The translations under genes were made by a program, and so were the position numbers. Shown here piece by piece: positions 1 to 6,939 of a DNA stretch of 8,190 bases. Origin of the DNA: an uncultured Prevotellaceae bacterium. Lineage in GTDB: Bacteria; Bacteroidota; Bacteroidia; Bacteroidales; Bacteroidaceae. Within the stretch, counting starts at the first letter, position 1. Every line of letters starts with the position of its first letter. The stretch covers positions 1 through 8,190 of the forward strand of contig OMTC01000063.1 in the NCBI GenBank assembly GCA_900313845.1, in the 5' to 3' direction. Below the pieces are notes generated by a model. It was not told the DNA's origin. It made no database searches and saw only the letters and a list, made by a program, of their open reading frames with translations.

Positions 1-201
1 ACAGATTATTTCTTGTAAATGGATTTGCCATTACACGGATTTTTTCTGATTTTACAGATGAGAAAACCCTGCATGGCTTTGAGAACCTTTAGCTCGCCCG
101 TAGGGCAACTTGCTAAAAGCAAGTGCGAAGCCAAATCTGTGTAATTCCTTCAGAAATTCCACCGAGGAGGCGGCAAAATCCGTTTAATCAGTGAAATCTG
201 T
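1..201. repeat. Nested imperfect palindromic intergenic element
   Basis: Two pairs of inverted arms nest around a central hairpin. The outer pair is 1-26 against 176-201: both ends match (ACAGATT at the left tip, GGATTT at the inner end, about 17 of 26 positions). The inner pair is 31-59 against about 134-160, built from variants of AATCTGTGTAATCC. The middle holds a perfect stem ACTTGC/GCAAGT (108-113 and 119-124, loop TAAAA) and a short GCCC/GGGC stem (96-99 and 103-106). No reading frame of note crosses it. Sequences of the type 'AATCTGTG...AATCCGTTTAATC' recur between genes in Bacteroidales, so I read it as a dispersed REP- or MITE-like element. It may extend left of the window. It lies 3' of the DUF4923 gene. 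Confidence 0.5.
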
Positions 202-259
202 GGTTAAAATAATCACTTGCGAAACTTTTGTTATTCGTTACTTCCTCTGTGTTGTTCTC

Positions 260-883
260 TTATTTTGTAAGTTCGAAGCCGACGCGGGCACCGTTGGCGG
301 TTTTGGCGAGCTTGCTGACTGACTGAACAGCAGTGGTGTTGCTAACCTTTCCTTCTTTCTGAAGGATGTTTGCCATCTGCTTGGAGTCAAACATCAGACC
401 CATTCCTTTCTCGGTTTTTGTCACGTTGCCCTTAATGGTCTCTTTACCTGTCTTGAGGGCAATCTCACCGTTCTCAGGGTTATAAGTATAGGTTCCGCTG
501 AATGGGATGCCATTCACCTTAGCCGAGAACTTGTTACCTTCTTGGAACGAGAAAGAAGTGTTGTTTCTATTGATACCGATGTTGCTGTAGTTGCTTGCCA
601 GCGACGAAGCCATGTTGGTAATTGCGGCAGTACCTCCAGCATTTGTCAGCGCCTGTTGGGTAGTAAAGGCTGCACCTGGTGCATTGTAGTTCCAGCTACC
701 AAGAAGGCCCGACTGGTCGAATGTCGTACCACCGAACAACACACTGCCCAATACACTGCCAAGCACACTGCTCAGGATATTGCCCGTAGAATTGGTGTTG
801 TTTTGAGTTCCCATTCCTGGTCCGAAGCAGCTCGACAGCAACAGTGTCGTAGCTGCAAGAAGTGTCATCAATCTTTTCTTCAT
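260..883 (-). CDS. DUF4923-family lipoprotein
   Basis: Predicted 207-residue lipoprotein of unknown function. The start is the ATG at 883 because it begins a clean lipoprotein signal peptide (MKKR, hydrophobic core, lipobox LSSC with the lipidated Cys19). The frame stays open upstream only through a TTG at 931, which would put 16 polar and hydrophobic residues before the signal. There is no acidic run after Cys19, so the protein probably faces the periplasm rather than the surface. A Ser-Val-Leu-Gly repeat (about residues 37-50) is followed by the family's core: LLGSWNYNAPGAAF (60-73), NAGGTAA (81-87), a beta-rich part with FSFQEGNKFSAKVNG (111-125) and GTYTYNPENGEI (130-141), and LMFDSKQM (163-170). 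This pattern matches my memory of DUF4923, common in Bacteroidales; no biochemical role is known to me. It is a single gene with its own promoter, not obviously tied to the B12 operon. Confidence 0.85.
   Translation of the reverse strand: MKKRLMTLLAATTLLLSSCFGPGMGTQNNTNSTGNILSSVLGSVLGSVLFGGTTFDQSGLLGSWNYNAPGAAFTTQQALTNAGGTAAITNMASSLASNYSNIGINRNNTSFSFQEGNKFSAKVNGIPFSGTYTYNPENGEIALKTGKETIKGNVTKTEKGMGLMFDSKQMANILQKEGKVSNTTAVQSVSKLAKTANGARVGFELTK
741..776. repeat. Three tandem 12-bp repeats inside the DUF4923 gene
   Basis: Units ACACTGCCCAAT, ACACTGCCAAGC and ACACTGCTCAGG lie head to tail. On the minus strand they encode the repeated Ser-Val-Leu-Gly of the lipoprotein (about residues 37-48). Because 12 is a multiple of three, a change in copy number would keep the reading frame. 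Confidence 0.75.
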
Positions 884-1017
884 AATGTTAATGGTATTAG
901 TAGTTAATAATGTGAGTTCGACGAAATACAACTGTCTGAAAATTATGGTGGTTAGCGAAAATCGTTGTCACTTTATTGTGCTGAATTACAAACAATAATC
1001 GCCATCATCATCGAGGG

Positions 1018-1047
1018 CAAAGTTACAGAATTATTTTGTATTGCAAA
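1018..1047 (-). promoter_or_regulatory. Bacteroidota-type promoter for the DUF4923 gene
   Basis: Read on the minus strand, a -33 TTTG (1044-1047) is followed after 18 bp by a -7 TAACTTTG (1018-1025), close to the Bacteroidota consensus TTTG-N19/21-TAnnTTTG. Transcription should begin near 1011, giving a leader of roughly 130 nt before the ATG at 883. The spacing is one or two bases short of ideal. Confidence 0.6.
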
Positions 1048-1159
1048 TCATTTCTGCAAGTTTTTGATGGCAGAATGTCAAATTATACCATATAGGAGGT
1101 TGAAAAACGCAATAATCAGCGTGATTCGAAAAACTATCTCTGGCATCGGGCAAGCTCAG

Positions 1160-1246
1160 TTCCTTTGATTCTACTGAAGCTTTCGTTCGACGAATGCCAA
1201 TCTTTCCATTGGTTAAGCTGAACGTTTCCTGCGATTTTACTGAAAC
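1160..1246. repeat. Two diverged 21-bp direct repeats
   Basis: Copy one (1160-1180) and copy two (1226-1246) agree at 17 of 21 positions; both read TTCCT..GATT.TACTGAA.C. Both are followed by a CGTTCGACG/CGTCGAGC-like tail. Parts also occur inverted at 1338-1357: CCAAAGGAA mirrors TTCCTTTG, and GCTTCAGTA (1349-1357) mirrors TACTGAAGC (1172-1180). The inverted parts keep the same order rather than nesting, so they do not form one simple cruciform. Confidence 0.55.
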
Positions 1247-1268
1247 GTCGAGCCCTCAACGTTTACAC

Positions 1269-1324
1269 GGCGAGCCTTCGTTATCGCAACGCCGAAGGCT
1301 CGCCAAGTCGATGACGAGCCTTCG
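1269..1324. repeat. GCGAGCCTTCG inverted-repeat cluster (REP-like hairpin)
   Basis: GGCGAGCCTTCG (1269-1280) and CGAAGGCTCGCC (1293-1304) form a perfect 12-bp stem with a 12-nt loop. A third arm, CGAGCCTTCG (1315-1324), can pair with the same central arm (1293-1302), so two hairpins are possible but exclude each other. There is no flanking T-run, so a simple intrinsic terminator is not indicated. It may still end or stabilise converging transcripts from the region; this is inference. Confidence 0.7.
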
Positions 1325-1379
1325 GCAACTAGTTAAATCCAAAGGAACGCTTCAGTAAGTCCACAAATTTGCTTCAAAT

Positions 1380-1405
1380 GATTCCCTAAGGCGCTTTAGA
1401 GAATC
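1380..1405. repeat. Inverted repeat downstream of btuC, possible terminator stem
   Basis: GATTCCCTAA (1380-1389) and TTAGAGAATC (1396-1405) pair at 9 of 10 positions around the loop GGCGCT. It lies about 75-100 nt beyond the btuC stop on the transcribed side. There is no uridine tract after the stem on the minus strand, so calling it the operon terminator is tentative. Confidence 0.35.
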
Positions 1406-1478
1406 CACGCATGTGCATCAAACAAGATGGTTTTGTTTGACGGAATTGGAAAGCAAAAAAGAAGTGGAAGTCTAGAAA

Positions 1479-2513
1479 TTAGATGCTGTCGCTGGAAGAT
1501 GCTCGTCGTTGTTGGGCAATCACATATATAATGATTGGCGCACCAATGATTGGCGTAACGGCATTGAGAGGGATGATACCTTTATCGCCTGGCAGAACAC
1601 AAAGGAGATTTGCCAAAAGAGCAACGGCAGCACCTGTGATAATCGTGGCAGGCATCAGGCTCTGATGATTTTCTGTTCCTAAAAGCATACGAGCAATATG
1701 AGGAACAACCAATCCGATAAACGCCACGGGGCCACAGAAAGCAGTGGTAGTGGCTGTGAGAATGCCTGTTACAAAAAGCAGATAATTGCGCACATGGAGG
1801 GTATTGAAGCCTAAGTTCTCCGCGTATGTTTCTCCTAACAACATGGCGTTCAGAGGTTTAATCAATAAGATTGAAGCAAACAAACCTATCAAAGAAATCA
1901 CAACGAAATAAGGCATTTGCTCCATCGAAACACCTCCGAAATTGCCCAATCCCCACACCATATAGGATTGCACTCCTTCTTCCGTAGCGAAGAAATTCAA
2001 AAGGGAGATGGCGGAAGAAGTGATATATCCAATCATAATTCCCACAATGAGCAACATGACATTGTTTTTCACCACCGTGGCGAAAAGCAAAATCAAAGCC
2101 ATCACTGCCATCGCACCCACGAAAGCAGCAAAAAGAACGGCAAAGAAACCAGTGAGAGAAAAACTTCCCGCCGTGATACTTCCTCCAAAGAGCAGCATGA
2201 CCAGTGCCACACCTAAAGAAGCACCGCTATTGATACCAAAGATGGAAGGACCAGCAAGTGGATTGTGGAATGCGGTTTGCAGCATCAAACCGCTCACTGC
2301 CAGCGATGCACCGCAAAGCATGGCGGTAATTGCCTGAGGCAGACGGCTTTGCAGCACGATGTATTGCCATGAAGGATGGCCTGAATCATTTCCCATCAGG
2401 ATGTTGACAACATCTTTTGTTGGAATATCGACAGCACCCACCAAAAGATTGATGGCAAAAAGAAATACCATCAAACCTCCCATCCAAACACAGAAAATGA
2501 TTCCTTTTTTCAT
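1479..2513 (-). CDS. btuC: BtuC-type cobalamin ABC transporter permease (FecCD family)
   Basis: Inner-membrane permease of 344 residues, the usual length for the FecCD/BtuC family, which normally works as a homodimer with two ATPase subunits. Hydrophobic segments run through the whole chain. Family motifs are intact: SRLPQ (56-60), LAVSGLMLQTAFHNPLAGP (71-89), FGINSGASLG (92-101), the cytoplasmic coupling loop GETYAENLGFN (227-237) and AFCGPVAFIGLVVPHIARML (258-277). The start ATG (2513) overlaps the btuF stop by four bases (ATGA), so translation is probably coupled. The family also carries haem and ferric siderophores; cobalamin is assigned from the riboswitch and the BtuG neighbour. No ATPase gene follows, although the ATPase-contacting loop looks normal, so the partner must be encoded elsewhere if the transporter works. 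Confidence 0.9.
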   Translation of the reverse strand: MKKGIIFCVWMGGLMVFLFAINLLVGAVDIPTKDVVNILMGNDSGHPSWQYIVLQSRLPQAITAMLCGASLAVSGLMLQTAFHNPLAGPSIFGINSGASLGVALVMLLFGGSITAGSFSLTGFFAVLFAAFVGAMAVMALILLFATVVKNNVMLLIVGIMIGYITSSAISLLNFFATEEGVQSYMVWGLGNFGGVSMEQMPYFVVISLIGLFASILLIKPLNAMLLGETYAENLGFNTLHVRNYLLFVTGILTATTTAFCGPVAFIGLVVPHIARMLLGTENHQSLMPATIITGAAVALLANLLCVLPGDKGIIPLNAVTPIIGAPIIIYVIAQQRRASSSDSI

Positions 2514-3649
2514 TCTTTTATCTTTTTGAAATAAGTAGGGTCACCCATCTCCTTCAACGATGGATGAGCTATAATAACCAAATCACGCAACAATAAATCG
2601 GGATGGAACGGCGTGTCCTCATAGAAAGTGGAAGTAGCTGTATTGCAGCCATATACGTTCTTGTTCTTAAACGACTGAAATTGCGAATAACCTTTGTTTT
2701 CCGAAAGAAGCGAAGAGAAAGTAGCAGCTTGAGGACTGTTGTAGCGGAACAACCATATATCCGCATTCTGTGCCTTTTCGAGCACTGTTTCAAAAGGAAG
2801 CGCCACGGAACCACTATTCTCATTATCACTCCATGGATAACGAGCCGAGGCATCCACGATGAGTTTTCCGATTGTGCTGTTTCCTCCAGGCACATACCAC
2901 ACAGAGCCCGTTTGCTTGTCCATCATCATGGATTGACGCTCCGTCGTCTGTTCGGCAAGTGCCTTCAGTTCGAGATAATGCTTCTCCACAGCCGTGAAGA
3001 TGCTGTCAGCCTCTCGTTCTGCACCAAAGAGCATGCCATAGAATTTCATCCATTCAGCACGTCCGAGGGCAGAAGTCTCCATATAGTCGGCAGTTTCCAC
3101 GATGGGAATCCCTAATTCATCCATTCTGCCATAGCCTCCGTTGTTCTGAAAAGGCGAAAGGAAGAGGGCATCTGGCTGAATATCAATGATTTTTTCCACC
3201 GTCGGACTGAGTCCACTACCGCAATCAGCCATCTTTCCGAGTTTGCACTGCTGCTGAATCCAAGGCAGATGGATGTATTGCAAATCGCAGACACCTCCAA
3301 TACAATTCTTCTTGCCAAACGACATAACGAGTCCGCAATGCACACTCGTGGCTATCACACTCTTCTGCAAGGGAGTGCGAAGAACAGTGCCTTTGGGAAG
3401 ATGCGCAGGAAGGTCCTCGTTGGCAGGAACCAACAAATAGGTATGAAGCGTCTTGCCCTGGTTCCAAGGGTCAGCAAGTTCCACTTGCGTGTAATTGTCG
3501 AACTGAACCACCGTGAGGTGTTCGGCATATTTGAAATGTAAGGTATCACCATCCTCCCGTGCCGAGCGATGTTGTCCGCCCGAGCACGAAGTGAGGATAG
3601 CGATTGCGATGAGTCCGTATATGGAAGAAAGCGTATATCTCATTTTCAT
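2510..3649 (-). CDS. btuF: BtuF-type cobalamin-binding lipoprotein (periplasmic binding protein)
   Basis: Substrate-binding lipoprotein of the helical-backbone Peripla_BP_2 class that passes B12 from the outer-membrane transporter to BtuC. I chose the ATG at 3649 (379 residues) because MKMRYTLSS begins a signal peptide ending in lipobox LTSC, Cys22. The frame extends to a GTG at 3685, but that adds a charged leader. ATG at 3643 is an alternative. No acidic residues directly follow Cys22, which fits a periplasm-facing anchor. Numbered from 3649, the binding-protein fold shows in KIIDIQPDALFLSPF (153-167), GIPIVETADYMETSALGRAE (180-199), the central helix WMKFYGMLFG (200-209) and IWLFRYNS (298-305). 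Six further cysteines lie at 105, 116, 121, 135, 143 and 335, five of them clustered. The gap from btuG is 79 nt; the overlap with btuC is 4 nt. A haem or siderophore ligand is possible from sequence alone. Confidence 0.87.
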   Translation of the reverse strand: MKMRYTLSSIYGLIAIAILTSCSGGQHRSAREDGDTLHFKYAEHLTVVQFDNYTQVELADPWNQGKTLHTYLLVPANEDLPAHLPKGTVLRTPLQKSVIATSVHCGLVMSFGKKNCIGGVCDLQYIHLPWIQQQCKLGKMADCGSGLSPTVEKIIDIQPDALFLSPFQNNGGYGRMDELGIPIVETADYMETSALGRAEWMKFYGMLFGAEREADSIFTAVEKHYLELKALAEQTTERQSMMMDKQTGSVWYVPGGNSTIGKLIVDASARYPWSDNENSGSVALPFETVLEKAQNADIWLFRYNSPQAATFSSLLSENKGYSQFQSFKNKNVYGCNTATSTFYEDTPFHPDLLLRDLVIIAHPSLKEMGDPTYFKKIKE

Positions 3650-3728
3650 TTCACTTCCCTCGCCCAACATTTCCTCCTTCGCCACTTAGAGGGATTAGGA
3701 GTTAGGCTGGGGATAAGAGTGAGGCTTT

Positions 3729-4811
3729 TTAATCCAAAAATACAATCTTGCGAGGGTTAACACCCGTAGAATCGAAGCTCTTTACGAAAGTACCGTCTTT
3801 CTTCACATGATAAACCTTACCATTGTTCACAAAGTCGGTCGTCATGATATAGATGTCACCCGTCTTCTTGTTGGTGCTCATACCATAAACAGAAGTGCTG
3901 GCGAGGGCAGCAGGAGCACCCGACAATTTCCATTCACTAAGCTTACTTGTCTTGGCATTATAAGTAAAGAAGTAATTCGTGGTAGTGTATGTGCTCCAGT
4001 CTGTTACAGAGTTCACCAAGTAAATCACATCGTCGTATTCAGTCCAAGACGAAGCATTTCCTATCGGAGTGAATTTGCCCGTAGAAAGATTGAGTTCTCC
4101 CCAAGGATAGTCCCAACCTGCGCCATAACCCTGCACAAAGACTCTGTCGTTAGCCTTGATGATGTGGTCTGGGTTATCCATCACTTCATAGAAATTAGCT
4201 TTTGAAAAATTCTTTGTGTCTATATAAGCCACACGTTTGTCTTTACCCCAACCTGAGCAGGTGCAATAAACAAAGCCGTCCTTTTCGATGATGTATTCAG
4301 GGTTCGCACCTACTGCTACTGAACCAGCAATCTTCATGTCGGAAGTCTTCACCTTCACCACATAGCCACCGTAGGAAGTGACATAAAGATAACCGTCTTT
4401 TTCTACAGCATAACGAGGTTCACCGATTTTCTCATCGAAAGCCACACGAGCCTTTTCCACACCCACGCTGTTAAGTTTGGCAATATAGCTGGAGCCGGAA
4501 ACAACTACATAAAGGTAGTCATCTTCACCTACGATAATGTCCTGACCCACATCGCCCAAATTTCTTCCATTCTGAGTATAGAAGAAGTCCTTGGTAAAAG
4601 TAGTATCCTGCTTCCAATCGAAGTAAGTAATACCCGCATTGTTGTGAGACTGAGCGCCTTCGTTCAGAACGAATGCACGAGTTTCAACCATCTTGATTTT
4701 AGAACCTTCTTTCATTGGGTCCCAATCATCATCATCACTACTACAAGAAGTGAATCCTGCAGTCACTGCCACAGCACAAGCTGCTGTCAAAAGTAAACTT
4801 CTGAGTTTCAT
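3729..4811 (-). CDS. btuG: BtuG-type surface cobalamin-binding beta-propeller lipoprotein (DUF5074/YncE-like)
   Basis: A 360-residue lipoprotein. The signal peptide ends in FTSC (Cys23), followed at once by SSDDDDWD, which matches the acidic lipoprotein export signal that sends Bacteroidota lipoproteins to the cell surface. The mature chain is a run of about 40-50-residue beta-propeller units: VGQDIIVGEDDYLYVVV, GEPRYAVEKDGYLYVTSYGG, GANPEYIIEKDGFVYCTCSG and NPDHIIKANDRVFVQGYGAG, ending in GVNPRKIVFLD. BtuG proteins of Bacteroides thetaiotaomicron have this architecture, sit beside btuB, bind B12 very tightly and form a lid-like complex on BtuB. The position 29 nt after btuB and behind a cobalamin riboswitch supports the same role here. 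The assignment rests on architecture and context; the ligand residues were not checked. The gene is preceded by an A-rich leader, as is usual for Bacteroidota. Confidence 0.85.
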   Translation of the reverse strand: MKLRSLLLTAACAVAVTAGFTSCSSDDDDWDPMKEGSKIKMVETRAFVLNEGAQSHNNAGITYFDWKQDTTFTKDFFYTQNGRNLGDVGQDIIVGEDDYLYVVVSGSSYIAKLNSVGVEKARVAFDEKIGEPRYAVEKDGYLYVTSYGGYVVKVKTSDMKIAGSVAVGANPEYIIEKDGFVYCTCSGWGKDKRVAYIDTKNFSKANFYEVMDNPDHIIKANDRVFVQGYGAGWDYPWGELNLSTGKFTPIGNASSWTEYDDVIYLVNSVTDWSTYTTTNYFFTYNAKTSKLSEWKLSGAPAALASTSVYGMSTNKKTGDIYIMTTDFVNNGKVYHVKKDGTFVKSFDSTGVNPRKIVFLD

Positions 4812-4840
4812 TGTTTTGTTTGTTTAGTTGATAATATGTA

Positions 4841-6886
4841 TTAAAAGTTAATTGTTCCAATTAAGCTGAATGAGCGTCCTGGCATCGGGTAGTATTTCAC
4901 AATCTCATACTGCTTGTCGAACAGATTATGAATACTTCCCGAGAGATTCAACTGACACGACTTGAAGCGAAATTCTCTGCTCAGCGTCAGTGTATGCTCA
5001 CTATAAGCCTTCAACTTATATAGCGACGTTTGCTGTGAAGAACTCCATCGCTCACCCTGAAACAGCACGCTATATCCCAGATTCACCCAAGGATTACGAA
5101 TCAGCAACGAGGCGTTTCCACTATGTTTCGGCGTGTAAGGCAACTGCCTGTTGTAAGAAGCCGACGCCTCCAATTTGTCGAGCGACTCCTGAAAAGTATA
5201 TGCACCCGTGAGGATTGCCGACACCTTATGATATATAGGCACCTCAGTGGCAAGCGTCACGTCAATACCTTTGATTTTCACCTTTCCGAAATTCGCCATC
5301 TTCCAAACGTAGGTGGAAGGAAAAGCGACAATCTTATCCGTCACATCGTTGTAGTAGGCATCCACAGTGGCAGAAATATATTTCACAGCTTGAAAAGGCC
5401 TCCCACTCCATGTCAATCCCAAATTATATTCAGTTGCCTTCTCAGGACGCAAACCCGAATTACCTATGCGGAGATAATAGAGGTCGTTGAAACTGGGCAT
5501 ACGGAAGGTGTTCTTCCACATCGCTCGCAGATGTAGCGATTCGTTCGGCAACAAACGATAAGTAACTGAAACACAAGGACTCAAACGATGCTTATCAGCG
5601 GGATTCTCACCATTTTCCACCGTCTCATGAGCATAGGTGCCCACCACATTTCCTTCCACATGCAAACGCTCCCACTGCCACTGAGCCGAGAGTGCCGTCA
5701 ACGAAGTGATTCGTTTTGGAAAAGGATAATCAGGATTACTACCAATATTGATATTGTTGCGCAAATCATTGTAGAAAGCATCCTCTGCCAAAGCAATGCG
5801 GAATGCTTCCACAGGCGACCATCCCAAGGTGGCTGAAGCATAATACTCGTTCTGCCTATTGACATCTATCTGCTTGCCACCATCATATTTCACATTCGTG
5901 TCCTCGTAGCGGTTCCACGTGTGGGTATATTTCAAGCGAGCATGCAAATTCCATTTTTCATCAAACGCTTTCCGATAAACCGCCTGTGCAAAGAAGTCCT
6001 CATCCCACAAGCGTTCCCTCGACACAGGATTATATAAGGTGACAGAACCTGGCAATCCTCGTTCGGAATAAAACCAATAAGCCTTCATGTCGAGTTGGCT
6101 TTTATCAGCAAATGTGTGGTAAAGATTTGCTTCGCCTTGCCAAGTGTAAATATCTGAGTTATATCGCTTTTCATTAGTCCTTTCCCGTCCATTCACCAAC
6201 ACGAAAGGATATACACCATCCGCACGCATATAACTACCATTCAACGCCAACGAAGTCTGTTCCCCTACCCGCTGCCAATAGCGAAGCGAAGGGGTAACGA
6301 GTCCAAATGAGCCACCTTTCAATCGAAAACGAAAGGCAGAGTTTTTCCCCTCATCGAAATGAGGACGCTCCGTCAAGATAGACAACACGCCTGCCGATGC
6401 ATAATGCCGAGCCGACTGCATCAGACTCTCATCAGCACCAATCGCCAATGACAACGATTCCATATTGTCGAGCGAAAAACTTCCCACATCAATCTGTCCT
6501 GCTTGCGTATTGCTCACTGTCACACCATCATACGACACCGCCGTATGATGCGCACCGAGATTACGAACGGAAACGGTTTTCATACCACCAATGCCTCCAT
6601 AATCTCGCACATTCGTTCCAGCGAATTTCTTCACAGCATCTGCCAAGTTCTGAATGCCAAGTTCCTCCAACTCAGCCTTTTGCATCTGCTGAATCGGTTT
6701 ACTGGCAAGCACATTCCGCTCCGTGCGATGCCCTGCTACATCCACTTGCTTGAGATAATGAACAGTGGTATCGGAATTATTCATTCGGGAATCATCCAAC
6801 GACACAGCATCACCTGACCGTTGTGCCAAAACGGTACAAACAATCAAGCACGAGACCATCAAAAATGTGAAAATTCTTTTTACCAA
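4841..6886 (-). CDS. btuB: BtuB-type TonB-dependent cobalamin outer-membrane transporter
   Basis: TonB-dependent receptor of 681 residues. A signal peptide (VKR, hydrophobic core, VLA, cut near residue 21) precedes a TonB-box-like segment YLKQVDVAG (44-52). The plug domain follows, with LADAVKKFAGTNVRDYGG (81-98), KTVSVRNLG (103-111) and VSYDGVTV (117-124). The rest is a 22-strand-type barrel ending in SLIGTINF, with the terminal Phe typical of outer-membrane barrels. FRMPSFNDLYY and LRPEKATEYNLG are classic late-barrel motifs of the family. There is no SusC-type N-terminal carboxypeptidase-like domain. The likely start is the non-standard TTG at 6886: no in-frame ATG lies between the upstream stop and this codon, and starting at the next ATG (6859) would lose the positively charged end of the signal peptide. 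It is the first gene of the operon, about 55 nt after the riboswitch. Confidence 0.92.
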   Translation of the reverse strand: MVKRIFTFLMVSCLIVCTVLAQRSGDAVSLDDSRMNNSDTTVHYLKQVDVAGHRTERNVLASKPIQQMQKAELEELGIQNLADAVKKFAGTNVRDYGGIGGMKTVSVRNLGAHHTAVSYDGVTVSNTQAGQIDVGSFSLDNMESLSLAIGADESLMQSARHYASAGVLSILTERPHFDEGKNSAFRFRLKGGSFGLVTPSLRYWQRVGEQTSLALNGSYMRADGVYPFVLVNGRERTNEKRYNSDIYTWQGEANLYHTFADKSQLDMKAYWFYSERGLPGSVTLYNPVSRERLWDEDFFAQAVYRKAFDEKWNLHARLKYTHTWNRYEDTNVKYDGGKQIDVNRQNEYYASATLGWSPVEAFRIALAEDAFYNDLRNNINIGSNPDYPFPKRITSLTALSAQWQWERLHVEGNVVGTYAHETVENGENPADKHRLSPCVSVTYRLLPNESLHLRAMWKNTFRMPSFNDLYYLRIGNSGLRPEKATEYNLGLTWSGRPFQAVKYISATVDAYYNDVTDKIVAFPSTYVWKMANFGKVKIKGIDVTLATEVPIYHKVSAILTGAYTFQESLDKLEASASYNRQLPYTPKHSGNASLLIRNPWVNLGYSVLFQGERWSSSQQTSLYKLKAYSEHTLTLSREFRFKSCQLNLSGSIHNLFDKQYEIVKYYPMPGRSFSLIGTINF

Positions 6887-6905
6887 TGAATAGAAAAACT
6901 TAAAT

Positions 6906-6924
6906 TCGCCTTTCCTCGAAGCGA
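6906..6924 (-). promoter_or_regulatory. Hairpin between the B12 box and btuB, candidate expression platform
   Basis: In the transcript, TCGCTT pairs with AGGCGA (six pairs, one of them G-U) around a short purine-rich loop, 18 nt after the B12 box. A U-rich stretch (AAGTTTTTC) follows a few bases later and runs up to the btuB start. It could be the loop that kisses the aptamer in cobalamin riboswitches, a weak terminator, or a block on the ribosome site. Which of these applies cannot be told from sequence alone. Confidence 0.4.
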
Positions 6925-6939
6925 TGATTTAACAACGAC

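Larger units (their letters stand above)
884..1478. other. Gene-free, repeat-rich intergenic region
   Basis: Between the DUF4923 gene start and the btuC stop I see no credible gene. A 67-codon frame at 965-1168 (plus) has no family resemblance, no signal and no promoter, and it overlaps the promoter of the DUF4923 gene. I looked for the rest of a B12 ABC operon (a btuD ATPase with Walker A and LSGGQ motifs) on the minus strand and saw none. The region holds the DUF4923 promoter and leader (884-1047) and three sets of repeats (1160-1246, 1269-1324 and 1380-1405), listed separately. Confidence 0.7.

Noticed and set aside
965..1168. 67-codon frame on the plus strand in the long intergenic region
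   Set aside because: No family resemblance, no promoter or signal, and it overlaps the DUF4923 promoter on the other strand and the first repeats.
1479..3649. Haem or ferric-siderophore ABC transporter
   Set aside because: FecCD and Peripla_BP_2 families alone allow it, but the cobalamin riboswitch and BtuG-type neighbour make B12 much the better reading.
3650..3685. GTG start for btuF at 3685
   Set aside because: It would put 12 mostly charged residues before a standard lipoprotein signal peptide that begins at 3649.
3729..6886. SusC/SusD glycan-uptake pair
   Set aside because: The receptor lacks the SusC N-terminal domain and is of BtuB size. The partner is a beta-propeller, not a helical SusD, and a cobalamin riboswitch precedes them.
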